A stretch of DNA of 64,000 bases. Origin: Planctomycetota bacterium. Lineage in GTDB: Bacteria > Planctomycetota > Phycisphaerae > Phycisphaerales > UBA1924. Of the stretch, positions 54,108 to 62,773 are shown piece after piece (the first letter of the stretch is position 1; every line of letters starts with the position of its first letter). A program made the translations under genes and the position numbers. Where the stretch lies: assembly GCA_024280755.1 (NCBI GenBank), contig JAJRPN010000037.1:1-64000 (forward strand). Direction: 5' to 3'. The notes below the pieces were generated by a model, which ran no database searches, was not told the origin of the DNA, and saw nothing but the letters and a program-made list of their open reading frames with translations.

Positions 54108-55847
54108 ATGGATAAGAACAGCCCAGAGAACCCAGATCTAGAAAACCCAGCACTAGAGAACCTAGAACAGGATCGCCCCGATCGCCTCGGGCTTGCACCC
54201 ATCGACCATGCCGAATACGACGCCCTCGCAGATCTCTTCCTCGGCGACGGCGGCTACGCCCCAGAACCAATCTACACAGAAGACGAGAAAGCTGTTGAAC
54301 AAGATCATCAAGCTGAACACCCCTCGCACGAAACACACACCCCAGTTCTCCAACTCACCCGCCACGAAGAGGACGCCGAGCTTGGGTCTTATGCACCCGA
54401 CCAGGATACCCACCACGAACACTACGCTCAAGACCCAACACACGAACCATTCGAGGTCCCCGGCGCGGGGCTTCATATCCTCGAAACCCTTGCTGCGACC
54501 GATGCACAAGCCGCCGAACTCCTCGCCGAGCTAATGGGCGAAGAGCCGCACACCCCAGAATCTTTCGATCATCAACCCCGAGCAGGCGAGATCGAGTTCA
54601 TCCCCATGCCCGATCCAATCGTTGAGGTGGTCGTGCTGGGTCATTTACCCGTCAGGGCAACGCTCTGGGCGCGTCAATATGCCTGTAACCAGGCCAAAGA
54701 ACTTTGCGAAACCGTCGCCTTGGTCCGCGCTGCCTCAGGCTCAACCTCGGTCGATCTGATCACCGATGGCCAATCGATCTCGGTGCGATCCTTCACAGAC
54801 ATCGATGACGCGCTTGTCGCCGTTTCAAAGCTCGCCGACCGAGTCATCATGCGCGTCGATGAAGCCAGCGAACCCGAGCTGCTCGATCGCCCAGAGATCG
54901 AGGAGATCACCATTTTGACCGGAGCCGACGAGGCTGCGGTCGTCGCATCCTATCGGCTCATCAAAACGCTCGACGCAACCCTCGGCGAACGATACATCGA
55001 AGGCGAAGGCCCCACCCTCCACGTAGCCGTAATGGGCGCCGGGCGTGAAATGGCAATGGATGCCTGCACCAAGCTGGGCAACGCGGTCGAGACTTTCCTC
55101 CAACGCCCGATCGAAATCGTGATCGGATCAGGAAGAATCGACGCAACAGGAACAACCAATCTCTATCGAGATTCAATCTCGCATCCGGCATCGCACATCC
55201 TCGACGCATTGGTCTTGGCTGCCGCAAATGATGTTCAATCTCCACCGCTTTCGATCGCATACTCTGAGATCGAAACCCAATCTCAAACACCAGAACCAGA
55301 ACCAGCTTCGGCTTCGGCTTCGGCTTCGGCTTCGGCTTCGGCTTCGATCATCGAAATGAAGCCGGTCAAGGTGAAACTCCCCGCGCCAGACATCGCAGCG
55401 AAAGCCAATGAGCAAACCGATAACTCTGACAACTCTGACACCAGCGAAGACGACGCGCCGACAATGCGTGACGGCTTGTGCGCCCTCATCCCCGGACTCA
55501 GCCCGATCGAAGCACGATGCCCAAAGGCTCCCGGTGTCGATCTGGCACTCGATTCAAAGGGACGATTGCACCTCGTTGTGAGCGATGCCGATTCCGACGA
55601 TGCGATGAATCGACTCTTGGCTGCCCAGACCTGGGCCCGCAACAACCTCGGACTCCTCATCCGCGCCGAGCCAAAGCTTGCAGCTCCTTCAGCCGATCGC
55701 GCTGTAAACACCGATGCAATGATGCACCTCATCTCGATCGACCCACGATCAATACGCGAAATCTACGACACCCCAGTCCGAATCTACTCACTCGCCCGCG
55801 TCAAGGTTGGCAATGTAATCGCCCAGATCGCTACCCCGATCAACTAA
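54108..55847 (+). CDS. Large acidic protein of unknown function downstream of ParA fusion
   Basis: A 579-residue protein, not recognised. Residues 1-160 are acidic and low in structure. A domain from about 165-370 (VVVLGHLPVRATLWARQYA, VALVRAASGSTSVDLI, VIMRVDEASEPELL, EITILTGADEAAVVASYRLIKTL) has an alternating strand/helix pattern reminiscent of a P-loop NTPase of the MinD/SRP type but without a GKT motif; this is only a pattern resemblance. A (Ala-Ser)n linker at about residues 400-414 comes from a GCTTCG repeat. A C-terminal domain resembles the first. It follows the ParA fusion by 125 bp and could be its partner. TATACT at 54030 may be a promoter. Confidence 0.6.
   Translation: MDKNSPENPDLENPALENLEQDRPDRLGLAPIDHAEYDALADLFLGDGGYAPEPIYTEDEKAVEQDHQAEHPSHETHTPVLQLTRHEEDAELGSYAPDQDTHHEHYAQDPTHEPFEVPGAGLHILETLAATDAQAAELLAELMGEEPHTPESFDHQPRAGEIEFIPMPDPIVEVVVLGHLPVRATLWARQYACNQAKELCETVALVRAASGSTSVDLITDGQSISVRSFTDIDDALVAVSKLADRVIMRVDEASEPELLDRPEIEEITILTGADEAAVVASYRLIKTLDATLGERYIEGEGPTLHVAVMGAGREMAMDACTKLGNAVETFLQRPIEIVIGSGRIDATGTTNLYRDSISHPASHILDALVLAAANDVQSPPLSIAYSEIETQSQTPEPEPASASASASASASASIIEMKPVKVKLPAPDIAAKANEQTDNSDNSDTSEDDAPTMRDGLCALIPGLSPIEARCPKAPGVDLALDSKGRLHLVVSDADSDDAMNRLLAAQTWARNNLGLLIRAEPKLAAPSADRAVNTDAMMHLISIDPRSIREIYDTPVRIYSLARVKVGNVIAQIATPIN
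55305..55346 (+). repeat. Hexanucleotide tandem repeat (GCTTCG x7) inside a gene
   Basis: Seven consecutive GCTTCG units encode alternating Ala-Ser. Length changes by six-base steps keep the frame, so this is a likely site of linker-length variation. Confidence 0.9.
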
Positions 55848-55870
55848 GCGATGATTCTCAACTCGATGCC

Positions 55871-57913
55871 TTATGGACATCCCTGAGCAAACGCTTGGAG
55901 AAATGTGCTGATATCGAAGAAGTTGAGCAGGCCATCAGAGTTGAAGTCTGCGATGAGATCGTTGCTATTGAATGCTTGTAGGAAGGCCGAGATATCGAAA
56001 AAATTGATGATGTTGTCGTTCGTAAGATCAGCAAGGCATGGGGGGCAGTCGGAGATATCGATTATCTGGATGCCCGAATCATCGTTGGCAATGTAAGCGG
56101 TTGTTCCATTCACTGTAACTCCTTTCGCACCAGCAGGAGTATCGTAATATCCACTCAGCGTGATCGATGCTGGATCAGAAACATCAAGAATGAATAACCG
56201 GCCAACCAGATCGTGTGTAATATATGCAACAGTATCTGTAACAAAAACATCACCGGCTCCAACTCCAGTATGCGACCCCAACAAAAATGGGGAAGCGGAG
56301 TTGCTTACATCAATAATTTGGAGACTTGCCCAGTCGGCAATATACGCAGTTGTTCCCGAAACCCAAATGCTAATCGCATTGCCTGGTGTGTTGTAGGCCT
56401 CGAGCAAGACTGGGGAAGCGGGGTTGCTTGCATCAATAATATGAAGCCCTGCGCCATCGGAAGCTGCATAGATTGTGGTGCCTACAACCATGATGTCAAT
56501 ATAGTTCGAATCTGTATCGTAAGTACCGACAAGGGCAGGTGATGAGGGGGAACTGATGTTTACAATTTGGATTCCATTCCGTCCGCTGGCGATATACACA
56601 TGATCGCCAGATAGATCGATACCTGTCGCGAATCCTGAGGTATTGTAGGAACCCAGGATCCCCGGTGATGCAGGGTTGGTTATATCAAGCACAAGAAGCC
56701 CCGCTGAGTTGTCAGCAATGTAGGCTGTTGTGCCATCCACAACCACATCCAGAGCGTGGCTTGGAGTGGCGTAGGAACCAAGGATGGTAGATGAGTTGGG
56801 ATCAGTGATATCAATGATTTGGAGGCCGGATTCGCCGTCGGCGACACATGCGATTCCATCTTCTACAACAAGTTGAGTCGCAGAGCCAAGAGTATCGTAA
56901 TTTCCTAAATGAGAGGTGCTTATTGATGGTGTACTGACATCAATGATCTGAAGGCCATAGTTGTAGGCAGAGATATAGGCGGTTGAGGCAGAAACTGCGA
57001 TGTCCTTGCAACTCAATGGTGTGATATATGATCCGAGCAATAAGGGTGTTGCGGGGATGGAAATGTCGAGGACATCAATTTTTGATCCGTTTGTGATATA
57101 CGCTTTTGAGTCCGCAATCGCGACACTCTGGACGGGATTTGGAGTGATGTATGAGCCGAGCAGCGTAGGCAATGTGGGGTCAGAGATATCAAGAATCTGG
57201 AGGCCCTCGTTGAAATCTGCGATGTACGCGATTGAGTTTAATATGGAAACATCACGGGCATTTCCAGGTGTGTCATAAGAACCAACAAATGTAGGGTTTG
57301 CAGGATTTCTGATATCTATAATTTGAAGCCCTGACCTATTGTCGGCAACATAGGCTGTTGCGCCTGAAATCATCACGCTGTAAGCAAAGCTTGGCGTATT
57401 GTATGTGCCAAGGAGTGCAGGAGAAGTTGGGTCGGAGACATCGATAATCTGGAGGCCGTGGCGATAGTCGGCCACATATGCCGTGGCGCCAACAACGGTT
57501 ACGCCTTGAGCAACGCCTGGTGTGTCGTAAGTTCCAAGAAGTATGGGTTGCGCTGGATTACTTACATCGATGATTTGGAGGCCATAGATAAAATCAGCGA
57601 CATATGCTGTCGTTCCCACAACAGCCACACTTTTTGCATTCCCAGGCGTGTCGTAGGAACCCAAAAATACTGGTGATACGGGGTTGCTGATATCTAAAAT
57701 TACGAGCCCTGAGCGATCATCAGCGATATAGGCTGTTGATTTTTTCACAACAGTCTGGTTTGCGGAGTCTTGCGTGACATAAGAGCCAATGGTTGCTCGA
57801 AATTCGCATGCCACGCCATCCGCTTTCGCTTGGAGTGAGATCGTTGTGAGCAGTGCGATTGTGCCGAGAAGGCCAATTCGGTTTAGATGCGGTTGATTTG
57901 TTCGGGTGCTCAT
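55871..57913 (-). CDS. Secreted LVIVD-repeat protein with dockerin-like tail
   Basis: About 680 residues. The signal peptide is IGLLGTIALLTTISLQAKA. About 14 repeats of ~42 residues have the form TPGNAKSVAVVGTTAYVAD ... LQIIDVSNPAQPILLGTYD, the LVIVD type found in planctomycete and other cell-surface proteins, probably a propeller-like fold. The tail shows PCLADLTNDNIINFFDISAFL and ADFNSDGLLNFFDISTFL, ending AQGCP, matching the dockerin-like tails of the propeller genes. The start at 57913 fits the signal peptide. It is convergent with the 579-residue gene. Role unknown; extracellular adhesion is possible. Confidence 0.75.
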   Translation of the reverse strand: MSTRTNQPHLNRIGLLGTIALLTTISLQAKADGVACEFRATIGSYVTQDSANQTVVKKSTAYIADDRSGLVILDISNPVSPVFLGSYDTPGNAKSVAVVGTTAYVADFIYGLQIIDVSNPAQPILLGTYDTPGVAQGVTVVGATAYVADYRHGLQIIDVSDPTSPALLGTYNTPSFAYSVMISGATAYVADNRSGLQIIDIRNPANPTFVGSYDTPGNARDVSILNSIAYIADFNEGLQILDISDPTLPTLLGSYITPNPVQSVAIADSKAYITNGSKIDVLDISIPATPLLLGSYITPLSCKDIAVSASTAYISAYNYGLQIIDVSTPSISTSHLGNYDTLGSATQLVVEDGIACVADGESGLQIIDITDPNSSTILGSYATPSHALDVVVDGTTAYIADNSAGLLVLDITNPASPGILGSYNTSGFATGIDLSGDHVYIASGRNGIQIVNISSPSSPALVGTYDTDSNYIDIMVVGTTIYAASDGAGLHIIDASNPASPVLLEAYNTPGNAISIWVSGTTAYIADWASLQIIDVSNSASPFLLGSHTGVGAGDVFVTDTVAYITHDLVGRLFILDVSDPASITLSGYYDTPAGAKGVTVNGTTAYIANDDSGIQIIDISDCPPCLADLTNDNIINFFDISAFLQAFNSNDLIADFNSDGLLNFFDISTFLQAFAQGCP

Positions 57914-58021
57914 ATATATGGGATCCGGGTTGGCGCGACCTATGTATAACATCTCTAGTTTACTCTCATGTTGAGTTTGGCACAAGCCCTATCTGGCAAT
58001 TGCTAGGTGTTGAAACAAAAA

Positions 58022-58041
58022 CCGCCCCAATCAGGAGCGGC
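58022..58041 (-). terminator. Intrinsic terminator of clpX
   Basis: On the minus strand CCGCTCC-TGATT-GGGGCGG (one wobble) is followed by TTTTTGTTT. It begins 29 bp after the clpX stop. Confidence 0.85.
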
Positions 58042-58069
58042 TTATGAATCTTCTGGCATTCGCTTGATA

Positions 58070-59470
58070 TCAAGCAGTATTCGCCTGAGCAACACGAAGG
58101 TCGATCAGCTGAACCTTGTTCTCGATAGCCGCAGCGTTCATCACATACTCAACGCCTTCGTTGTTCTGATCTGGCAAATCATACATATGATCCATCATCA
58201 CCTCTTCAAGCACCGCACGCAAGGCACGGGCGCCGGTGTCTCGCTTGGCTGCTCGCTGGGCGAGCAGCTCAAGAGCATCGGTAGTAAAGGTCAGGGTTGC
58301 GCCTTCTAAACTGAAAAGATGCTGATACTGACGAATCAACGCATTCTTAGGCTCTGTCAAAATCTGAATCAGTGCATCATTGGCCAATGGCATCAAAGGC
58401 GTGATCACTGGAAGACGACCAACGAGTTCCGGGATCAAACCATATTCGACGACATCTTGAGCAGTGATCTGCGACTGAAGCCATTCACGCTCGGCGTTCG
58501 CATCAATAAAGTGTTTACGCTGGGTGTCGCTTCCTGAGTCTGCACCGAAGCCAATCTTGGTTTGACCCAAGCGACGCCGCACGATCTCATCGAGACCAAC
58601 AAAGGTACCACCAACAATAAACAGAATGTTGGTCGTATCAAACTGGATGTACTGCTGCTCAGGATGCTTACGCCCGCCCTGAGGCGGCACATTCGCAATC
58701 GTACCTTCAAGCATCTTCAACAACGACTGCTGAACGCCTTCACCCGAAACATCGCGCGTGATCGAGACATTGCCCGATGACTTGCCGACCTTATCGAGTT
58801 CGTCAATATAGATAATCCCACGCTGAGCAGCTTCGACATCAAAGTCCGCAGCTTGCAACAGCTTCAAAAGCAAGTTCTCGACATCTTCGCCAACATACCC
58901 AGCTTCAGTAAGCGTCGTCGCATCGCCGATCGCAAATGGAACCTTGAGCATACGGGCCATCGTCTTGGCGAGCAATGTCTTACCTGAACCAGTTGGACCG
59001 ATCAGGAGGATGTTTGATTTGTCAAGCTCGATATCGTTGGCAGCTTCTGATTCTGAGTGAAGCAGACGCTTGTAATGATTGTGAACCGCGACCGCGAGCG
59101 AACGCTTCGCGAGTTCCTGCCCAATGACATACTGGGCCATGAACTCCACGATCTCGCGTGGAGTTGGGATTTCAGAAAGTGAAGCAGAAACGCCCGAGAC
59201 ACGCTTGCGTTCTTGGCGGAAAATGTTTTGACAAAGCTCGACACAGTTCGAGCAGATATAGACCTCGCCCGGGCCTTCGACCATCGGCCCGACCTCGCGC
59301 GAGGTCTTGCCACAGAACGAGCATGTCGTAATTTTGCGTCCCTTGAACCCTGTGCCGCCAGCTGAGGATCCGGAACCGCCTCCAATTGATCCTGCATCGC
59401 CCGATGACGAATCGCCAGCGTCTGATGCGTTCATTGGAGCGGGTTGGTTATTTGGTGAGTTGTCTGTCAT
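58070..59470 (-). CDS. clpX: ATP-dependent Clp protease ATP-binding subunit ClpX
   Basis: AAA+ unfoldase that feeds substrates to ClpP. The N-terminal zinc module is CSFCGK ... CSNC; Walker A is [37 protein letters not shown] carries Walker [19 protein letters not shown] and [10 protein letters not shown] are ClpX-specific; sensor 2 is [13 protein letters not shown] 45-residue Gly/Ser-rich N-terminal extension before the zinc module is unusual (length 466 against about 420). No clpP gene lies next to it here. A TATAAC-like -10 about 130 bp upstream is possible. A terminator follows. Confidence 0.97.
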   Translation of the reverse strand: MTDNSPNNQPAPMNASDAGDSSSGDAGSIGGGSGSSAGGTGFKGRKITTCSFCGKTSREVGPMVEGPGEVYICSNCVELCQNIFRQERKRVSGVSASLSEIPTPREIVEFMAQYVIGQELAKRSLAVAVHNHYKRLLHSESEAANDIELDKSNILLIGPTGSGKTLLAKTMARMLKVPFAIGDATTLTEAGYVGEDVENLLLKLLQAADFDVEAAQRGIIYIDELDKVGKSSGNVSITRDVSGEGVQQSLLKMLEGTIANVPPQGGRKHPEQQYIQFDTTNILFIVGGTFVGLDEIVRRRLGQTKIGFGADSGSDTQRKHFIDANAEREWLQSQITAQDVVEYGLIPELVGRLPVITPLMPLANDALIQILTEPKNALIRQYQHLFSLEGATLTFTTDALELLAQRAAKRDTGARALRAVLEEVMMDHMYDLPDQNNEGVEYVMNAAAIENKVQLIDLRVAQANTA

Positions 59471-59771
59471 AACGCGTATGGCCTCTCAAAATATTCGGAC
59501 AAAGTGTCCAGCCTCGTTCTCACAAAACGCTGCTTGTGTGCATGGTATCGGCGAACCGACACCCCCGGCTCAACCCTTATTTGCTGGGTTTGGCAGGTTA
59601 TATGCGCATTCTATGCGCCTCTCGCCGCTCAACAGAAAACCCTAGCCTTGGCAGGGCGATTGGGCGCACCGTTTAGACAAAGAATCGTATCTACTGGACG
59701 AAAAAGCAAGGTGGGACTGGATAGGTAACCCCCCAGATATTGGGAGACGCCATTCTCTCCATATCCAACTC

Positions 59772-60695
59772 TCAGCCGCCTACCGCCTTCTTCACACCAA
59801 CAGCCCCGCCCCACCCGAAAACCTGATCTGCCTCAAGCACCCCGAGCGATTCAACCCCCAATGCCTCAAGCCGATCGGTCATGGAACTCAGTTGCGTCCG
59901 ATTTGAGCAAATCACCGTCACCATTCCCCCACTGCTTACCAGCCGCCAGATGTTCGCGATTGCCCGGCTCTTGCTCGGATCATCAGGTGCATCGCGGAAC
60001 AGATCCACCACAATCACCGCGTCAAAAGCCCCATCAAGCTCACCCTCAAGCGTCTCAAGCCATCCAAGCTCAAACGCCAAATGATTGTGCCGATGCCTCT
60101 GACGCGCATATCGGATCGATTCCCCATCACGGTTCATCGCCACCACCGCCCCCGAAGGCCCGACCAGCCCTGCAAGCAACCCGCTCGCCGATCCGGTACC
60201 GCATCCAAGTTCGAGTACACGATCCCCGGGTTTGATGTGATCCTTCACCTGCTCCAAAAAACCAACCCGAGGCTCATGCCCAAGATCCCCAAACATCCGC
60301 GTTCGTGTATACCGAATCTCCATCGACTCACGCATCGGATATTGCCGACTCGCCATCGAACTCCCCAATGCAGGGAACCGAACCTCATAGACCTTCACGC
60401 CAGATCCCCCAGCAGATAACGAACGACGCAAACTCGTATTGTTCAACTCACGATACACAACATCCGAAACAACTATTCGCCGACGAGTCATCCCCACCGA
60501 TCGCGCAAACCGCCCCAGCTTCGTGTATGTATTGGCAAAGATACCAAAGACCCACGCAAACCTTCCCGCACGCTCGCGATGGCGACGCTGCTCGACCCGT
60601 TCGCCCCAAGACATCGGACGCCCCCGCGCAACTGACTGCCCTCCACCCGTAGGCTTGGCTTCAATCTCTCGGCTTGACTCATCAATCGGTGCCAT
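59772..60695 (-). CDS. Class I SAM-dependent methyltransferase-like protein
   Basis: A 307-residue protein. The SAM-binding core appears as VKDHIKPGDRVLELGCGTGSASGLLAG, with the motif ELGCGTG, then AVVAMNRDGESIRYARQR and FDAVIVVDLFRDAPDD. The N-terminal ~140 residues are rich in basic residues and unknown. Acceptor substrate cannot be inferred. The ATG at 60695 overlaps the stop of the metallo-hydrolase gene by 1 bp (TGATG), so it is probably co-translated with it and lpxA. The upstream ATG at 60794 would extend into that gene and is rejected. Confidence 0.75.
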   Translation of the reverse strand: MAPIDESSREIEAKPTGGGQSVARGRPMSWGERVEQRRHRERAGRFAWVFGIFANTYTKLGRFARSVGMTRRRIVVSDVVYRELNNTSLRRSLSAGGSGVKVYEVRFPALGSSMASRQYPMRESMEIRYTRTRMFGDLGHEPRVGFLEQVKDHIKPGDRVLELGCGTGSASGLLAGLVGPSGAVVAMNRDGESIRYARQRHRHNHLAFELGWLETLEGELDGAFDAVIVVDLFRDAPDDPSKSRAIANIWRLVSSGGMVTVICSNRTQLSSMTDRLEALGVESLGVLEADQVFGWGGAVGVKKAVGG

Positions 60696-61630
60696 CACCC
60701 ACGCACTTCCGTCGCATTGAACAACCCACCCTGCTTGTGCTTCACATGCACCTTCGCAGCCCGCGCTTGCCCGTCGCCCCGAATCGGGATCCAACCCGTA
60801 GGCTCATTCTGCAACGAGATCACACAACGCCGCCCAGCATCTTCATCGATAAACCGCTGATGGTTCCCCATCGCAATCGCAGGCTCGTTGCACTGCTGGG
60901 ACAAATGCAAAAGCACTACATGCTCACGAGGCGCAATCCGCCCCACCGCTGCTGCAGACTCTTCATTGCTCAAATGCCCCGCACCGCCCATGATCCGCTT
61001 CTGCAAAAACGCCGGGCGACCAGAGTTCTCCTGCATCACCGGGCAATAGTTCGATTCAATCGCCAGCACATCGACCCCACGCAAATGATCCACCATCTCG
61101 TTGGTGACGCGCCCCAAATCCGTCGCATACCCAAACGATGCCCCATCCCGATCCGGCAAATCAATCTCGCATCGAAACACCGCCACCCCAAGATCATCAT
61201 GCGAAAGCATCACCGATTCAATCCGCACGCCAGGCGCAGCTTCAAACACCTCATCAAACGGCGCCGTCTTCGAATACAACAACCCCATCCGCTCGGCTCT
61301 GCCCATGTGCATCCGATGAATCCGCAAAGTCGCCCGCCAAGCACCCGTCACCGAGCCAGGACGAATCGCATTGACCCACCCGCTATGACAATGATCCGAA
61401 TCGAGATGTGTAAACACAATCTCATCCACCTCGTCGCTGCGGATCCCCCGCGCGTGCAACAACCCATTGGTTCGGCTCGGGCTCAACCCTGCATCAAACA
61501 AGATCACCCGCCGAGCAGTGCTCGCCGTTCTCGGCACGACCAACACCGCACAGTTGCCCTTCGAGCCAGAAGCCAGCACACACAGCGCACCCGCCGCCCC
61601 TTCGGTCGCTTTGCAAGCGGCCAAACTCAC
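60695..61630 (-). CDS. Metallo-beta-lactamase-fold hydrolase (YycJ/WalJ-like)
   Basis: A 311-residue protein. It begins LCVLASGSKGNCAVL, the typical first strand of YycJ-type exo-nuclease-like MBL proteins; VFTHLDSDHCHSG is the metal motif with a HxDxDH variant in place of the usual HxHxDH, and YATDLGRV and LAIESNYCP are the next conserved blocks. It may process DNA or RNA ends; the metal site variation makes activity uncertain. The GTG start at 61630 overlaps the lpxA stop in GTGA. The next gene, a methyltransferase, also overlaps, so the three form an operon. Confidence 0.8.
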   Translation of the reverse strand: MSLAACKATEGAAGALCVLASGSKGNCAVLVVPRTASTARRVILFDAGLSPSRTNGLLHARGIRSDEVDEIVFTHLDSDHCHSGWVNAIRPGSVTGAWRATLRIHRMHMGRAERMGLLYSKTAPFDEVFEAAPGVRIESVMLSHDDLGVAVFRCEIDLPDRDGASFGYATDLGRVTNEMVDHLRGVDVLAIESNYCPVMQENSGRPAFLQKRIMGGAGHLSNEESAAAVGRIAPREHVVLLHLSQQCNEPAIAMGNHQRFIDEDAGRRCVISLQNEPTGWIPIRGDGQARAAKVHVKHKQGGLFNATEVRG

Positions 61631-62424
61631 GAAACTCTCCGACCGCCAACAGGCACAATCGGACGCTTGGCAATATCAATAAAATCAGCGATCAACTGCA
61701 CCGCAGCCGAGCGTGACCCAAGCTCGGCGAGCATCTGCTTCATCACAGGCATCGGCGGATTCTTCCGCAGCACCGTCTTATACGCATACCGCACCGCATT
61801 AATCTCTTCGCTGCTCATCCCTGATCGACGCATGCCGACAAGGTTCAAACCAACAATCTCGTTCCGCCCAGCCGCCAAACAGAACGGCGGCAGATCACCC
61901 GTCAATACCGTACACCCGCTCGTCATCGCCTGACGACCAATCCGACCAAACTGATGCAGCATCGACCCGGCAGCCATAATCACACGATCCTCGACAACCG
62001 AATGCCCCGCCAAATGCGTCGCATTCACCATGATCACATCATCGCCCACCGTCACATCATGACCGGCATGGCTGTACACCATCATCATCACCCGGCTACC
62101 AATTTTCGTCGGCGTGTGGTCATTGCTCGCCGCATGCACCGTCACATGCTCGCGGATGATCGAATCAGACCCAATCACCACGCCCGCCGTCGGCGTCCCC
62201 GGCGCAAACTTATAATCCTGAGGCTCAAACCCAATCGCCGAATTCGGATACAACACCGTCCCCGCCCCAATCTCCACCGGCCCCTGAATCGAAACCCCAG
62301 AAATCAGCTTCACATCATCCCCAAGCGTCACCTTCCCAGTAAGGATACAAAACGGCCCAATCTCGACCCCTTCACCGAGTTGAACATCATCCCCAACAAT
62401 CGCCGACGCATGTACTTTGCTCAT
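61627..62424 (-). CDS. lpxA: Acyl-[ACP]--UDP-N-acetylglucosamine O-acyltransferase
   Basis: A 265-residue left-handed beta-helix enzyme that adds the first acyl chain in lipid A synthesis. Hexapeptide repeats run through residues 5-190 (IVGDDVQLGEGVEIGPFCIL, SGVSIQGPVEIGAGTVLYPN); SHAGHDVTVGDD contains the catalytic histidine; the C-terminal helical domain (EEINAVRYAYKTVLRKN) is standard. The start at 62424 is preceded by TATAGT six bases upstream, predicting a leaderless mRNA. Other lpx genes are not present. It implies an outer membrane with lipid A. Confidence 0.95.
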   Translation of the reverse strand: MSKVHASAIVGDDVQLGEGVEIGPFCILTGKVTLGDDVKLISGVSIQGPVEIGAGTVLYPNSAIGFEPQDYKFAPGTPTAGVVIGSDSIIREHVTVHAASNDHTPTKIGSRVMMMVYSHAGHDVTVGDDVIMVNATHLAGHSVVEDRVIMAAGSMLHQFGRIGRQAMTSGCTVLTGDLPPFCLAAGRNEIVGLNLVGMRRSGMSSEEINAVRYAYKTVLRKNPPMPVMKQMLAELGSRSAAVQLIADFIDIAKRPIVPVGGRRVS

Positions 62425-62430
62425 GCCCAA

Positions 62431-62436
62431 ACTATA
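62431..62436 (-). promoter_or_regulatory. Predicted -10 element of lpxA
   Basis: TATAGT (minus strand) ends six bases before the lpxA ATG, implying a leaderless transcript. Confidence 0.45.
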
Positions 62437-62467
62437 GGTCAACCCTCGCCCAGTGCCACTCCCCACC

Positions 62468-62506
62468 GGGTGCCACGGCTTGACCGTCCCCGGCAAGCCG
62501 TGTCTT
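62468..62506. repeat. Dispersed hairpin repeat, copy 2
   Basis: CACGGCTTG (62474-62482) and CAAGCCGTG (62494-62502), inner CCGTCCCCGG. Flanks match copy 1 at 11071. Confidence 0.65.
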
Positions 62507-62773
62507 CATCTCCTCTTCTCGCCTCCTCCGGGGGAGGTGTCCGCGTCCCAAGCATGACGGAGGGGGGTCTGTATCCCCTCCCCCCTTCCTCCATTTCGCC
62601 CATGCAGGCCTTCACAAAGCTAAGGCCCCCGTTTCGCCCCCGCGATACACCTCCTCAGAACTCAAACAACACGAAATTCCAGAAATATGGAACCTCATTC
62701 ATTTGATGATCGAACAGTTGTACAATCCGTATATGTTATGGCAATTGAACACCTACTCATCTGGAGATCTCGC

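Larger units (their letters stand above)
62425..62773. other. Divergent intergenic region with repeats
   Basis: No gene. It holds the lpxA promoter (TATAGT at 62431-62436, minus strand), the second copy of the hairpin repeat (62468-62506), a degenerate GC-rich repeat at about 62519-62590 related to the MITE interiors, and the promoter of the propeller gene (a TACAAT lies at 62721). GGAG at 62763-62766 precedes the ATG at 62774. Confidence 0.5.

Noticed and set aside
55304..55347. CRISPR-like array suspected from tandem repeats
   Set aside because: The unit is only six bases without spacers and lies in a coding frame; no cas genes in the window.
60674..61933. 419-residue plus-strand ORF opposite the metallo-hydrolase and lpxA genes
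   Set aside because: Antisense shadow with Arg/His/Pro-rich composition; the minus-strand genes have clear family motifs.
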